In this document: piece after piece, positions 4,977 to 14,406 of the stretch
Layout of the letters: each line of letters opens with the position of its first letter
Numbering within the stretch: position 1 is the stretch's first letter
Virus record (IMG/VR): IMGVR_UViG_3300030450_001060
Span: 1-23,906 of that record
Source of the DNA: a virus
Strand: one strand, 5' to 3'
Length of the DNA: 23,906 nucleotides
Translations under genes and position numbers: made by a program
The notes under the pieces: model-generated
What the model was told of the DNA's origin: nothing
The model's input: the letters and a program-made list of their open reading frames with translations, nothing else
Database searches by the model: none

Positions 4977-7460
4977 GTGGCAGGGGCAACTTATTCAGTA
5001 AATATAGAGTTAAATCAGGAAGGTTTACAGAAGCAATTAACCGATCTTAAGACAAATATTCAAGGTCTGGGTAAGTTAACTTCCAAAAACGCAGGTGCTA
5101 GTAAGGAAGAATTAAAGACAATAACAGCAGAAAATAACCTATTAAACTCCAATGCTACTGTGCTAGGTAGATCTCTGAGGTTAAAGAAGTCGAACGTCGA
5201 TATAAGTAACCAAGAGGTTAGATCTGCTGAAGCGATTAAACTCATTCAGGACGGTGAATTTAAACAAGCTAAGGAGCTGATATCAGCCTCCAGATTAGAA
5301 AATACGCTTTCTAAAAATAAGCTAATAATGGAAGAAAAAACGGCCAAGGTTGCTGGTAAGCAAGTAGATACAGAGATGGAGATGCTGCGAGCCAAGCACA
5401 GAAACTTTGCCGTAAGAGACAGATTAGAAAAGTTAGCCAAAGCAGGTGTAAATGTAGACCAGGCAAGGCTTAAGTATGGGGAATTAAATACGGCACAGGG
5501 GGCTAAGGATTTCGACCAGGCTAAGAAAATAGCTTCTGAGTTATCTCTACAGCTGAAACCTATGGAGAGGAAGTTGAAGCTTCAGCAAAAGATAAGTGCG
5601 GAGGCAGCTAGAGAAGCAGACAGAATTAAAAAATTGAAGCAGATGAGTTCCCCCATAAGAGGCAATGCTTTCACAGATGTAGGTTCACCAGCCTGGAACG
5701 ATAGGGTAAGTCGCATACAAGGCGATACTTCTCCTGTAAGAGGCACAGCATCCATGCGTGGTTCACCCGCTTGGTTAGAGGCAAGGTCATCTAGAAATAG
5801 GATGGCCACTCAATCTGCATTAATAAGTGGAGCTTTCCCACTTCTATTTGGGCAGGGACCAGTTACAGCTGCTGCTGGTGCATTAGGTGGTGGTTTAGGT
5901 GCAAAGTTTGGCGGTCAGATGGGAGGATTTGCAGGAGGTTTAGCTGCTACCGCTGCTGTATCGTCTATTCAGGAGATGATAGCTGGCATATCTGATCTAG
6001 GGAAAGCTTTAGACCCTGTTAATGGGGATCTAGATGCTTTGATTTCCTCTATGGGTAAATCCAATACGGCTAGAGGGGCAGAGTTGAAGAGGATTGAAGC
6101 TCTATCTGGTAAACAGGCTGCATTAGAAGCAGCCACCAAAGATATGGCTAAGGTTATAGGTGATGATGGTGTACGTGCTCTTAGAAAATTCTCTGAGGTT
6201 GGAGTTGATTTTACTAATAATTTGCAGCGTTTATGGCTGAAGTTACAGGCTAACGTAGCGAATGTGTTTGAGACTATTACTACCCTTACAGGTGCGGATA
6301 TACAACGTGAGTTTGACGCATTTGAGAGGGATAATCCTGGGGATTCGAGAATCGTAGATATGAGAAATAATAGGCAAAGAATCGAAAATATTACTCAGAA
6401 TAAGTACTCGGATGAGTTCAAGGAATTTAGGACAAATAAGATGGGAGGTAATGTGGGGGCGTTATTTGGTGAGGTTAATGAAGAAGGTATTGCGGAGGTC
6501 AATAGGTTACTTAAGGAGCAAGGTAGGATTATGGCAGAGATACTTACTTTGCGAGCACAAGAAACAGCTGAATCTCATTATAAGAAGGCTAAATTAGATC
6601 TAGAGAAACATTTGAAGAGCTTAGACGATGAACACATTTTAGAGAAGAGAATACTGGAACTAAGAAGGGATGGACTTAATCCTGCTATGGCTAAGCAGAT
6701 AGCATTGATAGAGAAGAAAGCGAGGGAGACTGATAAAGCTGTGCAAGCATCCATAAACGAGCTGACTACGGAAATAGCCAGTTTAGAAACCAAAAAGGAA
6801 TTGAAGCCTGTCGAAGAGGCAAGGTTGTTGTTACTGCAAGAGCAGTTAAAAACATTGAAGGAGATGATGGCCTTAGAAGAAGGAACTTTAGACGTAATAA
6901 GGGCCAGAATAGAAGAAAGGGGAAGAGAAAAAGAATTGCTTGATTTAAACCTTCAAATTACAGAGCAGATAAGAGACACCATAAAGGAAGGCATAGTTGA
7001 TGGTATTTATAGTGCTATAGAGGGTTCTAAAACTTTAGGAGAGGTACTGTCTCAAGTATTAGATAATTTAGCCAAACAGATACTTCAATCTGGAGTCAAT
7101 AAGTTATTCGCCAGCTGGGGCGGAGGTGGAGGTGGGGGTAAAGATAAAGGTACTAATTTAGTAGATATTTTTAGTATGGGGCAGGGCTTAAACATACCTT
7201 TTAGGGCAGCGGGCGGTTCTGTAACTGGTGGTTCTCCTTACGTTGTAGGAGAGAAAGGTCCAGAATTGTTTGTTCCTGGCAGTAGCGGTAGTATTGTTCC
7301 TAATAGTGAAATAGGTGGTTCTATGGTTATTAATGTGGATGCATCTGGTTCCTCTGTTGAGGGGGATGCTAATAAGAGTAGGGAGCTAGGGCAGTTGATA
7401 GGTGCTGCTGTTCAAGCTGAAATAGGTAGACAGCAAAGACCTGGAGGTATGCTTTATTAA
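4977..7460 (+). CDS. Tail tape measure protein
   Basis: An 827-residue protein that sets tail length, fills the tail lumen and is ejected into the host envelope. It begins at GTG after AGGAAAGG. Residues about 1-220 are Lys/Glu/Leu-rich coiled coil. Two related segments follow, SPIRGNAFTDVGSPAW (225-240) and SPVRGTASMRGSPAW (252-266). A hydrophobic Ala/Gly-rich segment (about 276-334) probably inserts in membrane. More coiled coil runs to about residue 690, then a Gly run, and the C-terminus carries the hallmark AAGGSVTGGSPYVVGEKG followed by PELFVPG. At roughly 0.15 nm per residue the tail would be near 120 nm. Position after the chaperones agrees with the call. Confidence 0.93.
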   Translation: MAGATYSVNIELNQEGLQKQLTDLKTNIQGLGKLTSKNAGASKEELKTITAENNLLNSNATVLGRSLRLKKSNVDISNQEVRSAEAIKLIQDGEFKQAKELISASRLENTLSKNKLIMEEKTAKVAGKQVDTEMEMLRAKHRNFAVRDRLEKLAKAGVNVDQARLKYGELNTAQGAKDFDQAKKIASELSLQLKPMERKLKLQQKISAEAAREADRIKKLKQMSSPIRGNAFTDVGSPAWNDRVSRIQGDTSPVRGTASMRGSPAWLEARSSRNRMATQSALISGAFPLLFGQGPVTAAAGALGGGLGAKFGGQMGGFAGGLAATAAVSSIQEMIAGISDLGKALDPVNGDLDALISSMGKSNTARGAELKRIEALSGKQAALEAATKDMAKVIGDDGVRALRKFSEVGVDFTNNLQRLWLKLQANVANVFETITTLTGADIQREFDAFERDNPGDSRIVDMRNNRQRIENITQNKYSDEFKEFRTNKMGGNVGALFGEVNEEGIAEVNRLLKEQGRIMAEILTLRAQETAESHYKKAKLDLEKHLKSLDDEHILEKRILELRRDGLNPAMAKQIALIEKKARETDKAVQASINELTTEIASLETKKELKPVEEARLLLLQEQLKTLKEMMALEEGTLDVIRARIEERGREKELLDLNLQITEQIRDTIKEGIVDGIYSAIEGSKTLGEVLSQVLDNLAKQILQSGVNKLFASWGGGGGGGKDKGTNLVDIFSMGQGLNIPFRAAGGSVTGGSPYVVGEKGPELFVPGSSGSIVPNSEIGGSMVINVDASGSSVEGDANKSRELGQLIGAAVQAEIGRQQRPGGMLY

Positions 7461-7462
7461 TC

Positions 7463-7804
7463 ATGGCAACATTTCCCGCTATTAATCCAAAGTACGGATC
7501 AGTAAAGAAGAGTGGTCCCACTGTTAAGCAAGTACAGTTCGGTGATGGTTACGCTCAAGTTATTAGATATGGGTTGAATCAAAATCCAAAGCAATGGACC
7601 CTTAGATGGGAAGTTTCTGAAACTGATGCAGATACTATAGAAGCATTCTTAGACGCAAGAGCCGCTGATGGTGCGACATTCGATTGGTCTCCACCGGAGG
7701 ATTCAAGTACATATAAGTGGCGTTGTTTTAGTTGGACTAAATCAATTCCTTATCTAAATCGTGCCTCTATTCAGGCAACTTTTACTCAATACTTTGAACC
7801 ATAA
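7463..7804 (+). CDS. Minor tail protein M-like
   Basis: A 113-residue protein that starts two bases after the tape measure stop. It carries the signature of the phage minor tail protein M family: PKYGSVKKSGPTVKQVQFGDGYAQ-type opening (YG..K...P.V....FGDGY.Q), then QWTLRWEVSE, the helix ADTIEAFLDARAADGATF, WSPPE and a final aromatic strand TFTQYFEP. M-like proteins lie at the tip end of the tail and help close the tip around the tape measure. Length fits the family. It overlaps the L-like gene by one base (TAATG), the first of a run of lambda-type junctions M-L-K-I-J. Confidence 0.88.
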   Translation: MATFPAINPKYGSVKKSGPTVKQVQFGDGYAQVIRYGLNQNPKQWTLRWEVSETDADTIEAFLDARAADGATFDWSPPEDSSTYKWRCFSWTKSIPYLNRASIQATFTQYFEP

Positions 7805-8697
7805 TGGCAGTAGCAGCATGGGCAACCAATACTGCATATAGTGTTGGTGATATAAGAAGACCTTCTCTTGTCCCTGTAGATGGTCTGTTTTTTAAATGCA
7901 CAACAGCAGGTACAAGTGGTTCGGCTGAACCTGTCTGGGTAAAGAGTATTGGTAATACGACAACAGATAATACTGCTGTTTGGACTGCAATTAGTAGTGT
8001 ATATGAAGATGTTTCGACATTAGCTCCAGATGCAATAATTGAGTTGTTTGAGATGCATTTAGTCTCTGCACTTCATGGGAGTAATGATGTTTATAGGTGG
8101 CATAATGGCTGTAATGCCAATGTATCTGGAAACATAACATTTGCGTCCCAGAGTTACACAAGACAGCCTATAGAGGCTACCGGGTTTAGTTATTCTTCTT
8201 CTGGAACTTTACCTCGCCCGACCTTAACTATTAGTAATGCTACGGGCGTAATGACAACATTACTCTTACTAGTAAACGCAACAACTACGGGTAATGATTT
8301 AGGGGGTGCAGAGGTGAGACGAGTAAGAACGCTTAAGAAGTATCTTGATGGGGAGTCTGGAGCTGACCCTAACGCAAGGTTCCCTACTGAGATTTGGGAG
8401 GTAGATAGGAAATCCATTGAGAATAGAGAGGTAGTCTCTTTTGAACTTGCTATGAAACAGGACTCCCCCAATAAGAAGGTTCCGCAAAGACAATTAATAG
8501 GAAATATTTGTCAGTGGGGCTATAGATCTTCTGAATGTTCCTATACAGGTAGTAATTATTGGAAGGCAGATGATACTGTTGCTTCTACTCTTGCTCAAGA
8601 TGTATGTGGTAAGAGATTAAGTTCTTGTAAATTACGTTTTGGAGCTAACGGTAATTTGCCTTATGGTTCCTTCCCTACAGCAGGTAGGACTCAATGA
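7804..8697 (+). CDS. Minor tail protein L-like, Fe-S cluster binding
   Basis: A 297-residue tail-tip protein. The C-terminal half matches lambda gpL: four cysteines at 236, 245, 268 and 275 in the spacing C-x8-C-x22-C-x6-C (NICQWGYRSSEC and DVCGKRLSSC), the arrangement that binds a 4Fe-4S cluster in lambda L. The central part (VSTLAPDAIIELFEMHL, YRWHNGCN, ITFASQSYTRQPIEATGF) is the usual L beta domain that contacts the tip. Residues 1-65 are an extra domain, WATNTAYSVGDIRRP, then FKCTTAGTSGSAEPVW and a terminal VWTAI, resembling small carbohydrate-binding modules added to phage and secreted proteins. The gene is longer than lambda L because of this addition. It overlaps K by four bases (ATGA). 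Confidence 0.9.
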   Translation: MAVAAWATNTAYSVGDIRRPSLVPVDGLFFKCTTAGTSGSAEPVWVKSIGNTTTDNTAVWTAISSVYEDVSTLAPDAIIELFEMHLVSALHGSNDVYRWHNGCNANVSGNITFASQSYTRQPIEATGFSYSSSGTLPRPTLTISNATGVMTTLLLLVNATTTGNDLGGAEVRRVRTLKKYLDGESGADPNARFPTEIWEVDRKSIENREVVSFELAMKQDSPNKKVPQRQLIGNICQWGYRSSECSYTGSNYWKADDTVASTLAQDVCGKRLSSCKLRFGANGNLPYGSFPTAGRTQ

Positions 8698-9407
8698 AAT
8701 TATCTGAAGAAATTCAGTCAGAGGCTTTGGGACATGCTAAGAAGGATTTTCCAAGGGAAAGTGTTGGGTTAGTTCATATCGTTAAAGGTAGGGAGCGCTA
8801 CTTCCCCTGTAAAAATATTGCTGATGAACGTGATTTACATTTCGTATTAGATCCAGATGACTATATAAAAGCAGAAGATCAAGGAGAAATAACTGCTGTT
8901 ATTCATAGTCATCCAATTACAAATCATGCTCCTAGTCCGGCTGATTTAGTCGCTTGTGAAAAATCTGGATTACCTTGGCACATTGTTAATCCTCAGACAG
9001 AATTTTGGGGTTATTGTGAACCTTCAGGGTATGAATTGCCTTACGTAGGAAGACCTTTTTATTACGGTGTAATTGATTGCTATAGCTTGATTAGAGACTT
9101 TTATAAACGTGAATTTAATATTGAACTTACTGATTATGACCGAAAAGATAGATGGTGGGAACGTGGAGAAAGTATGTATTTAGATCATTTTAAAGATGAA
9201 GGTTTTATAGAAGTACCTATGGAAGATATCGAATATGGTTCTGTCGTTTTAATGCATTTAGAGGCCACCGTCCCTAATCATGGAGGAATTTATATAGACG
9301 GCAATATGATTTTGCATCATGTTCAAGATAGACTAAGTTCACGAGATCTTTATGGTGGTTTCTACCAAAAGAATACTGCCAAAGTATTGAAACATGAAAA
9401 TCGTTAA
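8694..9407 (+). CDS. Tail tip peptidase K-like (JAMM + NlpC/P60)
   Basis: A 237-residue protein with two hydrolase-type domains as in lambda gpK. Residues 1-110 form an MPN/JAMM domain with all zinc-site residues: E22 in PRESVG, H71 and H73 in HSHP, S81 and D84 (HxH-x7-S-x2-D). Residues about 115-237 form an NlpC/P60 domain with the nucleophile C129 in DCYSLIRDFY, H196 in NHGG and a third polar site among H208/H209. NlpC/P60 enzymes cut stem-peptide bonds of peptidoglycan, so the protein may open the cell wall during DNA entry; the JAMM domain is proposed to act in tip maturation. It overlaps L by 4 bases and I by 14, with gene order exactly as in lambda. Confidence 0.92.
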   Translation: MKLSEEIQSEALGHAKKDFPRESVGLVHIVKGRERYFPCKNIADERDLHFVLDPDDYIKAEDQGEITAVIHSHPITNHAPSPADLVACEKSGLPWHIVNPQTEFWGYCEPSGYELPYVGRPFYYGVIDCYSLIRDFYKREFNIELTDYDRKDRWWERGESMYLDHFKDEGFIEVPMEDIEYGSVVLMHLEATVPNHGGIYIDGNMILHHVQDRLSSRDLYGGFYQKNTAKVLKHENR

Positions 9408-10032
9408 GGTCTATGGAGAATTACAGAAGCGGCTAGGTCGAAGCCGTTTTGAATTAGATGTTGCTACACCTGCCGAAGCAATACGAGCATTATGTGCGAA
9501 CTTTCCCGGTTTACAAAGGTGGATTATTGATAGTGAGCATGACGGTGTTGCCTATAAAGTTAAAGTGGGTAAAGAGCATATTGAGGAAAATAATATTGAG
9601 ACACTTCATTACCCTTGGAGTGAAAGAGAAGTTTTTAGTATTACTCCTGTTTTGATGGGGGCTGGTAAGGGTGGATGGAGCAAAGTTCTTATTGGGGGTT
9701 TATTGATAGGGGCAGCATTTCTTACAGGAGGAGGTTCATTAGCATTTACAGGGGGAGCAATAGGTCTAAAGGCAGGTGCAGTGGCTACTACTAAATTAGG
9801 TATAGCAATGTTTGCTGGAAATCTAGGTATATCAATGGGACTTATGGGGATAAGTGAGTTGCTGTCACCTACTCCTCCTGTACCAGAGGAGGCGGAGACT
9901 TTAGAGAATTATGCATTTAGCGGGGTTGCAAACGTAGCCCGTGTTGGTACGCCTGTCCCAATTGCATATGGAAGATTATTTGTTGGAAGTTCGGTAATAT
10001 CAAGTGGTCTTGATGTTGATCAGGTGGTCTGA
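9394..10032 (+). CDS. Tail assembly protein I-like
   Basis: A 212-residue protein in the lambda I position between K and J. Residues 1-90 look like a beta-grasp (ubiquitin-like) domain: MKIVKVYGELQKRLGRSRFE, an alpha helix PAEAIRALCANFPGL, and YKVKVGKEHI. Residues about 90-155 are Gly/Ala-rich and hydrophobic (KVLIGGLLIGAAFLTGGG and KLGIAMFAGNLGISMGLM), as in other I proteins. The C-terminus has the conserved NVARVGTPVPIAYGRLFVGS motif. The family acts in tail-tip assembly with J; some members are absent from the finished virion. The start overlaps K by 14 bases, and its stop overlaps the J start (TGATG). Confidence 0.88.
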   Translation: MKIVKVYGELQKRLGRSRFELDVATPAEAIRALCANFPGLQRWIIDSEHDGVAYKVKVGKEHIEENNIETLHYPWSEREVFSITPVLMGAGKGGWSKVLIGGLLIGAAFLTGGGSLAFTGGAIGLKAGAVATTKLGIAMFAGNLGISMGLMGISELLSPTPPVPEEAETLENYAFSGVANVARVGTPVPIAYGRLFVGSSVISSGLDVDQVV

Positions 10033-13000
10033 TGCCTTACATTCGAGGAGCTGGTGGTGGAGGCAAAGGTGGTGGCGGTGGATCGCCTACTGAAGCTGAT
10101 GATTCTCTTCAGTCAATTCAGTATGCAACAGTATTAGATTTACTTTCAGAAGGAGAGATTCAAGGATTAGATGATGGGTATAAATCTGTATATTTAGGAG
10201 GAACACCCGTTAAAGATGCGAGTGGAAATAATAATTTTGAGGGTTATACAATAGAGACTAGAAATGGGTTGCAAACACAAGCTCATATCGCAGCATTAGA
10301 TGGTTCTGAATCAGAAAACAGTGTTAATGTCCAAGTTGAAAATGGGAGTCCTATTGTTAGGCAGATTACAAATGCTAATACTGATCGAGTAAGGGTAACT
10401 ATCAGAATACCATCTTTAAGAAGAGTAGAAGATGACGGGGATTTAGTAGGTAATAGCGTACAAATAAAGATAGAAACTCAGTACAACGGAGGTGGCTATA
10501 GCACAGTAAAGACGGACAATATTGTAGGTAAGTCTAGTAACCTTTATATGAGAGATTATGTCTTCTCTTTGTCAGGTTCTTTCCCTGTAGATGTAAGAGT
10601 TACTAGAGTTAGTGCTGATGATTCAGATAGCAAATCAGAAAGTCAAACATTTTGGTCTAGTTATACAGAAATTATTGATGAGAAATTAACTTATCCAAAT
10701 AGTGCTTTAGCATATCTTCGATTTGATTCTAGACAATTTAATAATATTCCAGATCGTAAATATAAGATTAGGGGTATAAAAGTTAAACTTCCAAGTAATG
10801 CGACTGTAGATACAACTACACATATAGGGCGTGTAACTTATAGTGGTGTCTGGAATGGAACATTTGGAGCTGCAACTTGGTGTAATGATCCTGCCTGGTG
10901 TCTTTATGATTTGCTTATTTCCACTAGGTACGGCTGCTCGATTCCTGAGTCTTCCCTTGATAAGTGGGATTTCTATAGTATTTCTCAATACTGTAATGAA
11001 TTAGTTGATGATAGAAAAGGTGGTCAGGAACCAAGATTTGCTTGTAATATTTTAATTAATCAGAGGAAGGATATTTATACCGTTATAAAAGAAATGACCT
11101 CTTTATTTAGAGGTATGAGTTATTATGGTGCTGGTAATACTATAGTTTTACAAGATAAACCTCAAGATAGTCAGTATTTATTAGGCCCAAGTAATGTTAT
11201 TGATGGAGAATTTGAGTATTCCGGTGTATCGCAAAAAGCAAGGCACACTTCAGTGAAAGTTGCATACCAGACTTACGAAGGATTGGGTGAAACAATGTTT
11301 GAGTATGTAGAGGATGCTGATGCGATAGCTAAGTTTGGCATTATTAGCAAGGATGTAAAAGCCCTGGGGTGCTATTCACAAGGGCAAGCTCATAGGATGG
11401 GTTTATGGTTATTGAAATCCGAGCAACTTCTTACTCAAACTTGCAGTTTTGCTGTTGGTGTAGATAGTGGAATTGTACTACGCCCTGGGATGGTAATTGA
11501 CATTGCCGACCCAGTTAGAGCAGGAACAAGAAGATCAGGACGCATTGCAGCAGGGTCAACTACAACTGTAATAAATATAGATAGTGGTGATGATTTCTCT
11601 GTTGACTTAACTAAAAGCCCAACTTTATCTGTTATTCAGCCTACAGGAGTTGTCGAGACTAAAACTATTTCCAATTACGCTCCAAATGCCTCACCTCCTA
11701 CTATAACTGTAAGTGCTGCTTTTACTGAAGCTCCTAATGACGAGTCTGTTTATTTAATCCAGACTACTGATATCCAATCTCAACAATACAGAGTTGTAAG
11801 TGTAGGGGAGACTGATGGTGGAATCGCATCAGTAGTAGCCTTAGAGTATAACGATTCTATTTATTCTTCTGTTGACTCAGGTACAGATATTGTTCTTAGA
11901 GATATTAGTAATTTAAGTGCAATACCTGATCCTGTTACTGATATTGAAGGTGAAGAATTTCTCTATTCAGATGGGCAAGGTGTGTTTGTAGGTTGTGATT
12001 TAAGTTGGCAACATAACAGAAAGAGAGTTACAGAATTCAGAGTTACTTATCGAGTAGATAATGATAACTGGGCAACGTTAACAACTTCTTCTCCTTCTAT
12101 CAGTCTTAGACAAGGTGGTAACTTTGGTGCGTTAAGAGCAGGTACATTATCTGTTCAGATTCAGGCAGTTAACTATTTAAATAAAGGAAGCACTATTGCG
12201 ACTTTTACAAAAGCATTAGCAGGTAAAACAGCAGCTCCTGGGGATGTTACTAATTTAACGATGATCCCTACTAACGGGTTAGCTCGTTTGCAATGGACTC
12301 AATCTGCTGATCTTGACGTAATCGTCGGTGGATTAGTCAGGCTTAGACATTCCCCTGATTTGACGAATGTTACTTGGGCAACTGCATCTAGTATTCATAG
12401 TGATTTAACTGGTACGGCTAAGGAAGCCTATGCAGATTTAAAAGGAGGAACTTATTTAGCTCGATTTGTTGATTCAGGTGGAAGGCTTAGTGTTAATACA
12501 GCATCAGTTGAATTTACAAAGCCTGATTTAGACAACTTAGTTAATATTAATACTCAAACAGAAGATACAAGTTTCCCTGGGACAAAAACAAATTTAGTAG
12601 TAGAGAATTCTAACGGTAATAATGAATTATTGAACGCAGCAGATGGATCTAATTATAAAACAACAGGTACTTATTTATTCCAAAATAACCCTATAGATTT
12701 AGGTGCTGTCTTTAATGTTCAATTAGAAAGTACTTTAAAAGTTAGGAGTTTCTACCCTGGTAACAGCTTCTTGGATTCTTTAGGTACAAATTATGATGCA
12801 ACGGCAGCAATAGGAACAACTGGTTTTGACGCAATCACAAGTCTTGATGGAACGACTCCTCCTAATGCAAATGCTAGTTTATATATAAGAACAACACAGG
12901 ATAACCCTAGTAGTTCTCCTACGTGGACAACTTGGCGACCATATAATAATGCACAGTTCCAAGCGAGAGGGTATGAATTAAAAGCAGAAGTAAGTACAGG

Positions 13001-13301
13001 TGGTGAAAATGATGCCCGTATTGCGATACAACAGTTAAGAGTAGCTTCTAATATGCCTACAAGAACAATAAATGGTACTGGGACTTCTTCTGCTAGTGGA
13101 GATTTGACTGTTACTTTCTCTAAGAGATTTAATGCTGCCCCTGCAATTGGAATCAGTATGAGTACATCAAATTCAGGTGATTATTATACGATTGCAAGTA
13201 GTTCTGCTACCGCTTTTGCTGTTTCCATCTACAATAGTGGAGGTACTCGTCAAGCACGTTCATTTAATTGGACGGCTACTGGATACGGACAAGGAATCTA
13301 A
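10032..13301 (+). CDS. Tip attachment protein J-like (central tail spike, host specificity)
   Basis: A 1089-residue protein that forms the trimeric central tip and helps recognise the host. The N-terminus is Gly-rich (GGGGKGGGGGSP), followed by SIQYATVLDLLSEGEIQGL and VYLGGTPVKD, the classic J opening. Later motifs include YDLLISTRYGCSIPE and RFACNILINQRKDIYTVIKE, also typical of J. A fibronectin type III domain lies at about 736-835 (PGDVTNLTM...LARLQW). The end (about 1022-1089: TFSKRFNAAPAIGIS, then FNWTATGYG) is the beta domain often found at receptor-binding ends. It is similar in length to lambda J (1132). The next gene starts on its stop codon (TAATG). Confidence 0.93.
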   Translation: MPYIRGAGGGGKGGGGGSPTEADDSLQSIQYATVLDLLSEGEIQGLDDGYKSVYLGGTPVKDASGNNNFEGYTIETRNGLQTQAHIAALDGSESENSVNVQVENGSPIVRQITNANTDRVRVTIRIPSLRRVEDDGDLVGNSVQIKIETQYNGGGYSTVKTDNIVGKSSNLYMRDYVFSLSGSFPVDVRVTRVSADDSDSKSESQTFWSSYTEIIDEKLTYPNSALAYLRFDSRQFNNIPDRKYKIRGIKVKLPSNATVDTTTHIGRVTYSGVWNGTFGAATWCNDPAWCLYDLLISTRYGCSIPESSLDKWDFYSISQYCNELVDDRKGGQEPRFACNILINQRKDIYTVIKEMTSLFRGMSYYGAGNTIVLQDKPQDSQYLLGPSNVIDGEFEYSGVSQKARHTSVKVAYQTYEGLGETMFEYVEDADAIAKFGIISKDVKALGCYSQGQAHRMGLWLLKSEQLLTQTCSFAVGVDSGIVLRPGMVIDIADPVRAGTRRSGRIAAGSTTTVINIDSGDDFSVDLTKSPTLSVIQPTGVVETKTISNYAPNASPPTITVSAAFTEAPNDESVYLIQTTDIQSQQYRVVSVGETDGGIASVVALEYNDSIYSSVDSGTDIVLRDISNLSAIPDPVTDIEGEEFLYSDGQGVFVGCDLSWQHNRKRVTEFRVTYRVDNDNWATLTTSSPSISLRQGGNFGALRAGTLSVQIQAVNYLNKGSTIATFTKALAGKTAAPGDVTNLTMIPTNGLARLQWTQSADLDVIVGGLVRLRHSPDLTNVTWATASSIHSDLTGTAKEAYADLKGGTYLARFVDSGGRLSVNTASVEFTKPDLDNLVNINTQTEDTSFPGTKTNLVVENSNGNNELLNAADGSNYKTTGTYLFQNNPIDLGAVFNVQLESTLKVRSFYPGNSFLDSLGTNYDATAAIGTTGFDAITSLDGTTPPNANASLYIRTTQDNPSSSPTWTTWRPYNNAQFQARGYELKAEVSTGGENDARIAIQQLRVASNMPTRTINGTGTSSASGDLTVTFSKRFNAAPAIGISMSTSNSGDYYTIASSSATAFAVSIYNSGGTRQARSFNWTATGYGQGI

Positions 13302-14404
13302 TGGCCCAATCAGACCAAATTATTGCGAATGATACAGGGGCCAACGTGAGGGCCGACATAAATAATAATCTTGCTGCGCTTTATAGTTTAAGTTCTGGAT
13401 CTTCTGAGCCTTCTACAACTACAGCTCATCAACTTTGGTTAGATACAAGTACAAATCCAGACACATTAAAGATTAGAAATAGTTCAGATAACGGTTGGAT
13501 ATTAATTGGAGATGTTTCAACAAACTTAGGGATGGCCCTCCTTACAGGAGCTACATTTTCAGGGAATGTTTTAATTGCTGCTGGTGCTGTAGGTTCTGCT
13601 GGACTTGGGTTTAGTGGAGATACTGATACAGGTTTATATAAAGTTGCTGCTAATGATTTAGGTATTACAGCAGGTGGTTCGTTAATAGCTCATCTGAATA
13701 GTTCAGGTCTAGAAATAGAAGATGGTAGACAATTAAGGCTAAGAGACTCAGGTGGTTCAAACATTGTTTCTTTGGTTGCACCTGCCTTAACAAGTGATGT
13801 TGCTTTAACTCTCCCTAATTCCGATGGGAATAATGGAGATTTCTTGCAGTCAAATGGTTCGGGTGCGCTTTCTTGGGCAGCAGTAGCTGGTGTTCCTACA
13901 GGATCTGTTTTTGCAATGGCAACAACAACTCTTCCTGCTGGATATTTGGAATGTAATGGAGCTTCTATTAGTAGGACTACTTATTCTGCTTTGTTCTCAA
14001 CAATTGGGACTACGTGGGGATCAGCTGATGGCTCATCCTTTAATGTGCCAGACCTTCGTGGTGAATTTATAAGAGGTTTTGATAACGGTAAAGGAACTGA
14101 TCCAGGGAGATCGTTTGCAAGTCATCAGACATCACAGAACTTAGATCACGGGCATAGTGTTAGTGCATCATCATCTGTTAATGACCCTGGCCATAGCCAT
14201 AGCCTTGGTGGTGGTGGAAACGAGGATGATGGTGGAAATAACTCTACAGGTAGTAATAACTCAGGAACAAATAACAATATATCTAACAATAATACGGGTA
14301 TTAATGTTTCGACTTCGATTAGTCAATCTGATAGTGGTATTACGGAGGCAGCGGGTGGAGCTAGACCAAGGAACTGGAGTATGATGTACGTAATTAAGAC
14401 TTAG
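13301..14404 (+). CDS. Tail fibre with phage tail collar domain
   Basis: A 367-residue fibre. The start at 13301 is preferred over an in-frame ATG at 13268: it has AAGGA upstream, overlaps the J stop as TAATG, and the N-terminus MAQSDQIIANDTGANVRADI is typical. Residues 1-100 form a short anchor region; 105-195 carry repeats such as GFSGDTDTGLY and TLPNSDGNNGDFLQSNGSG. From about 199 a tail collar domain is clear: GSVFAMATTTLPAGYLECNG, then SFNVPDLRGEFIRGFDNGKG. Two HxH motifs follow (H283-G-H285 and H298-S-H300), which in T4 short and long fibres bind metal in a needle-like tip. An Asn/Ser/Gly-rich stretch and RPRNWSMMYVIKT end it. Likely receptor-binding. Confidence 0.85.
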   Translation: MAQSDQIIANDTGANVRADINNNLAALYSLSSGSSEPSTTTAHQLWLDTSTNPDTLKIRNSSDNGWILIGDVSTNLGMALLTGATFSGNVLIAAGAVGSAGLGFSGDTDTGLYKVAANDLGITAGGSLIAHLNSSGLEIEDGRQLRLRDSGGSNIVSLVAPALTSDVALTLPNSDGNNGDFLQSNGSGALSWAAVAGVPTGSVFAMATTTLPAGYLECNGASISRTTYSALFSTIGTTWGSADGSSFNVPDLRGEFIRGFDNGKGTDPGRSFASHQTSQNLDHGHSVSASSSVNDPGHSHSLGGGGNEDDGGNNSTGSNNSGTNNNISNNNTGINVSTSISQSDSGITEAAGGARPRNWSMMYVIKT

Positions 14405-14406
14405 CG

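Noticed and set aside
13268-13300. Earlier in-frame ATG for the collar fibre
   Set aside because: It would overlap the J-like gene by 34 bases and adds MDGYWIRTRNL, unlike fibre N-termini; the ATG at 13301 has AAGGA and a TAATG junction.
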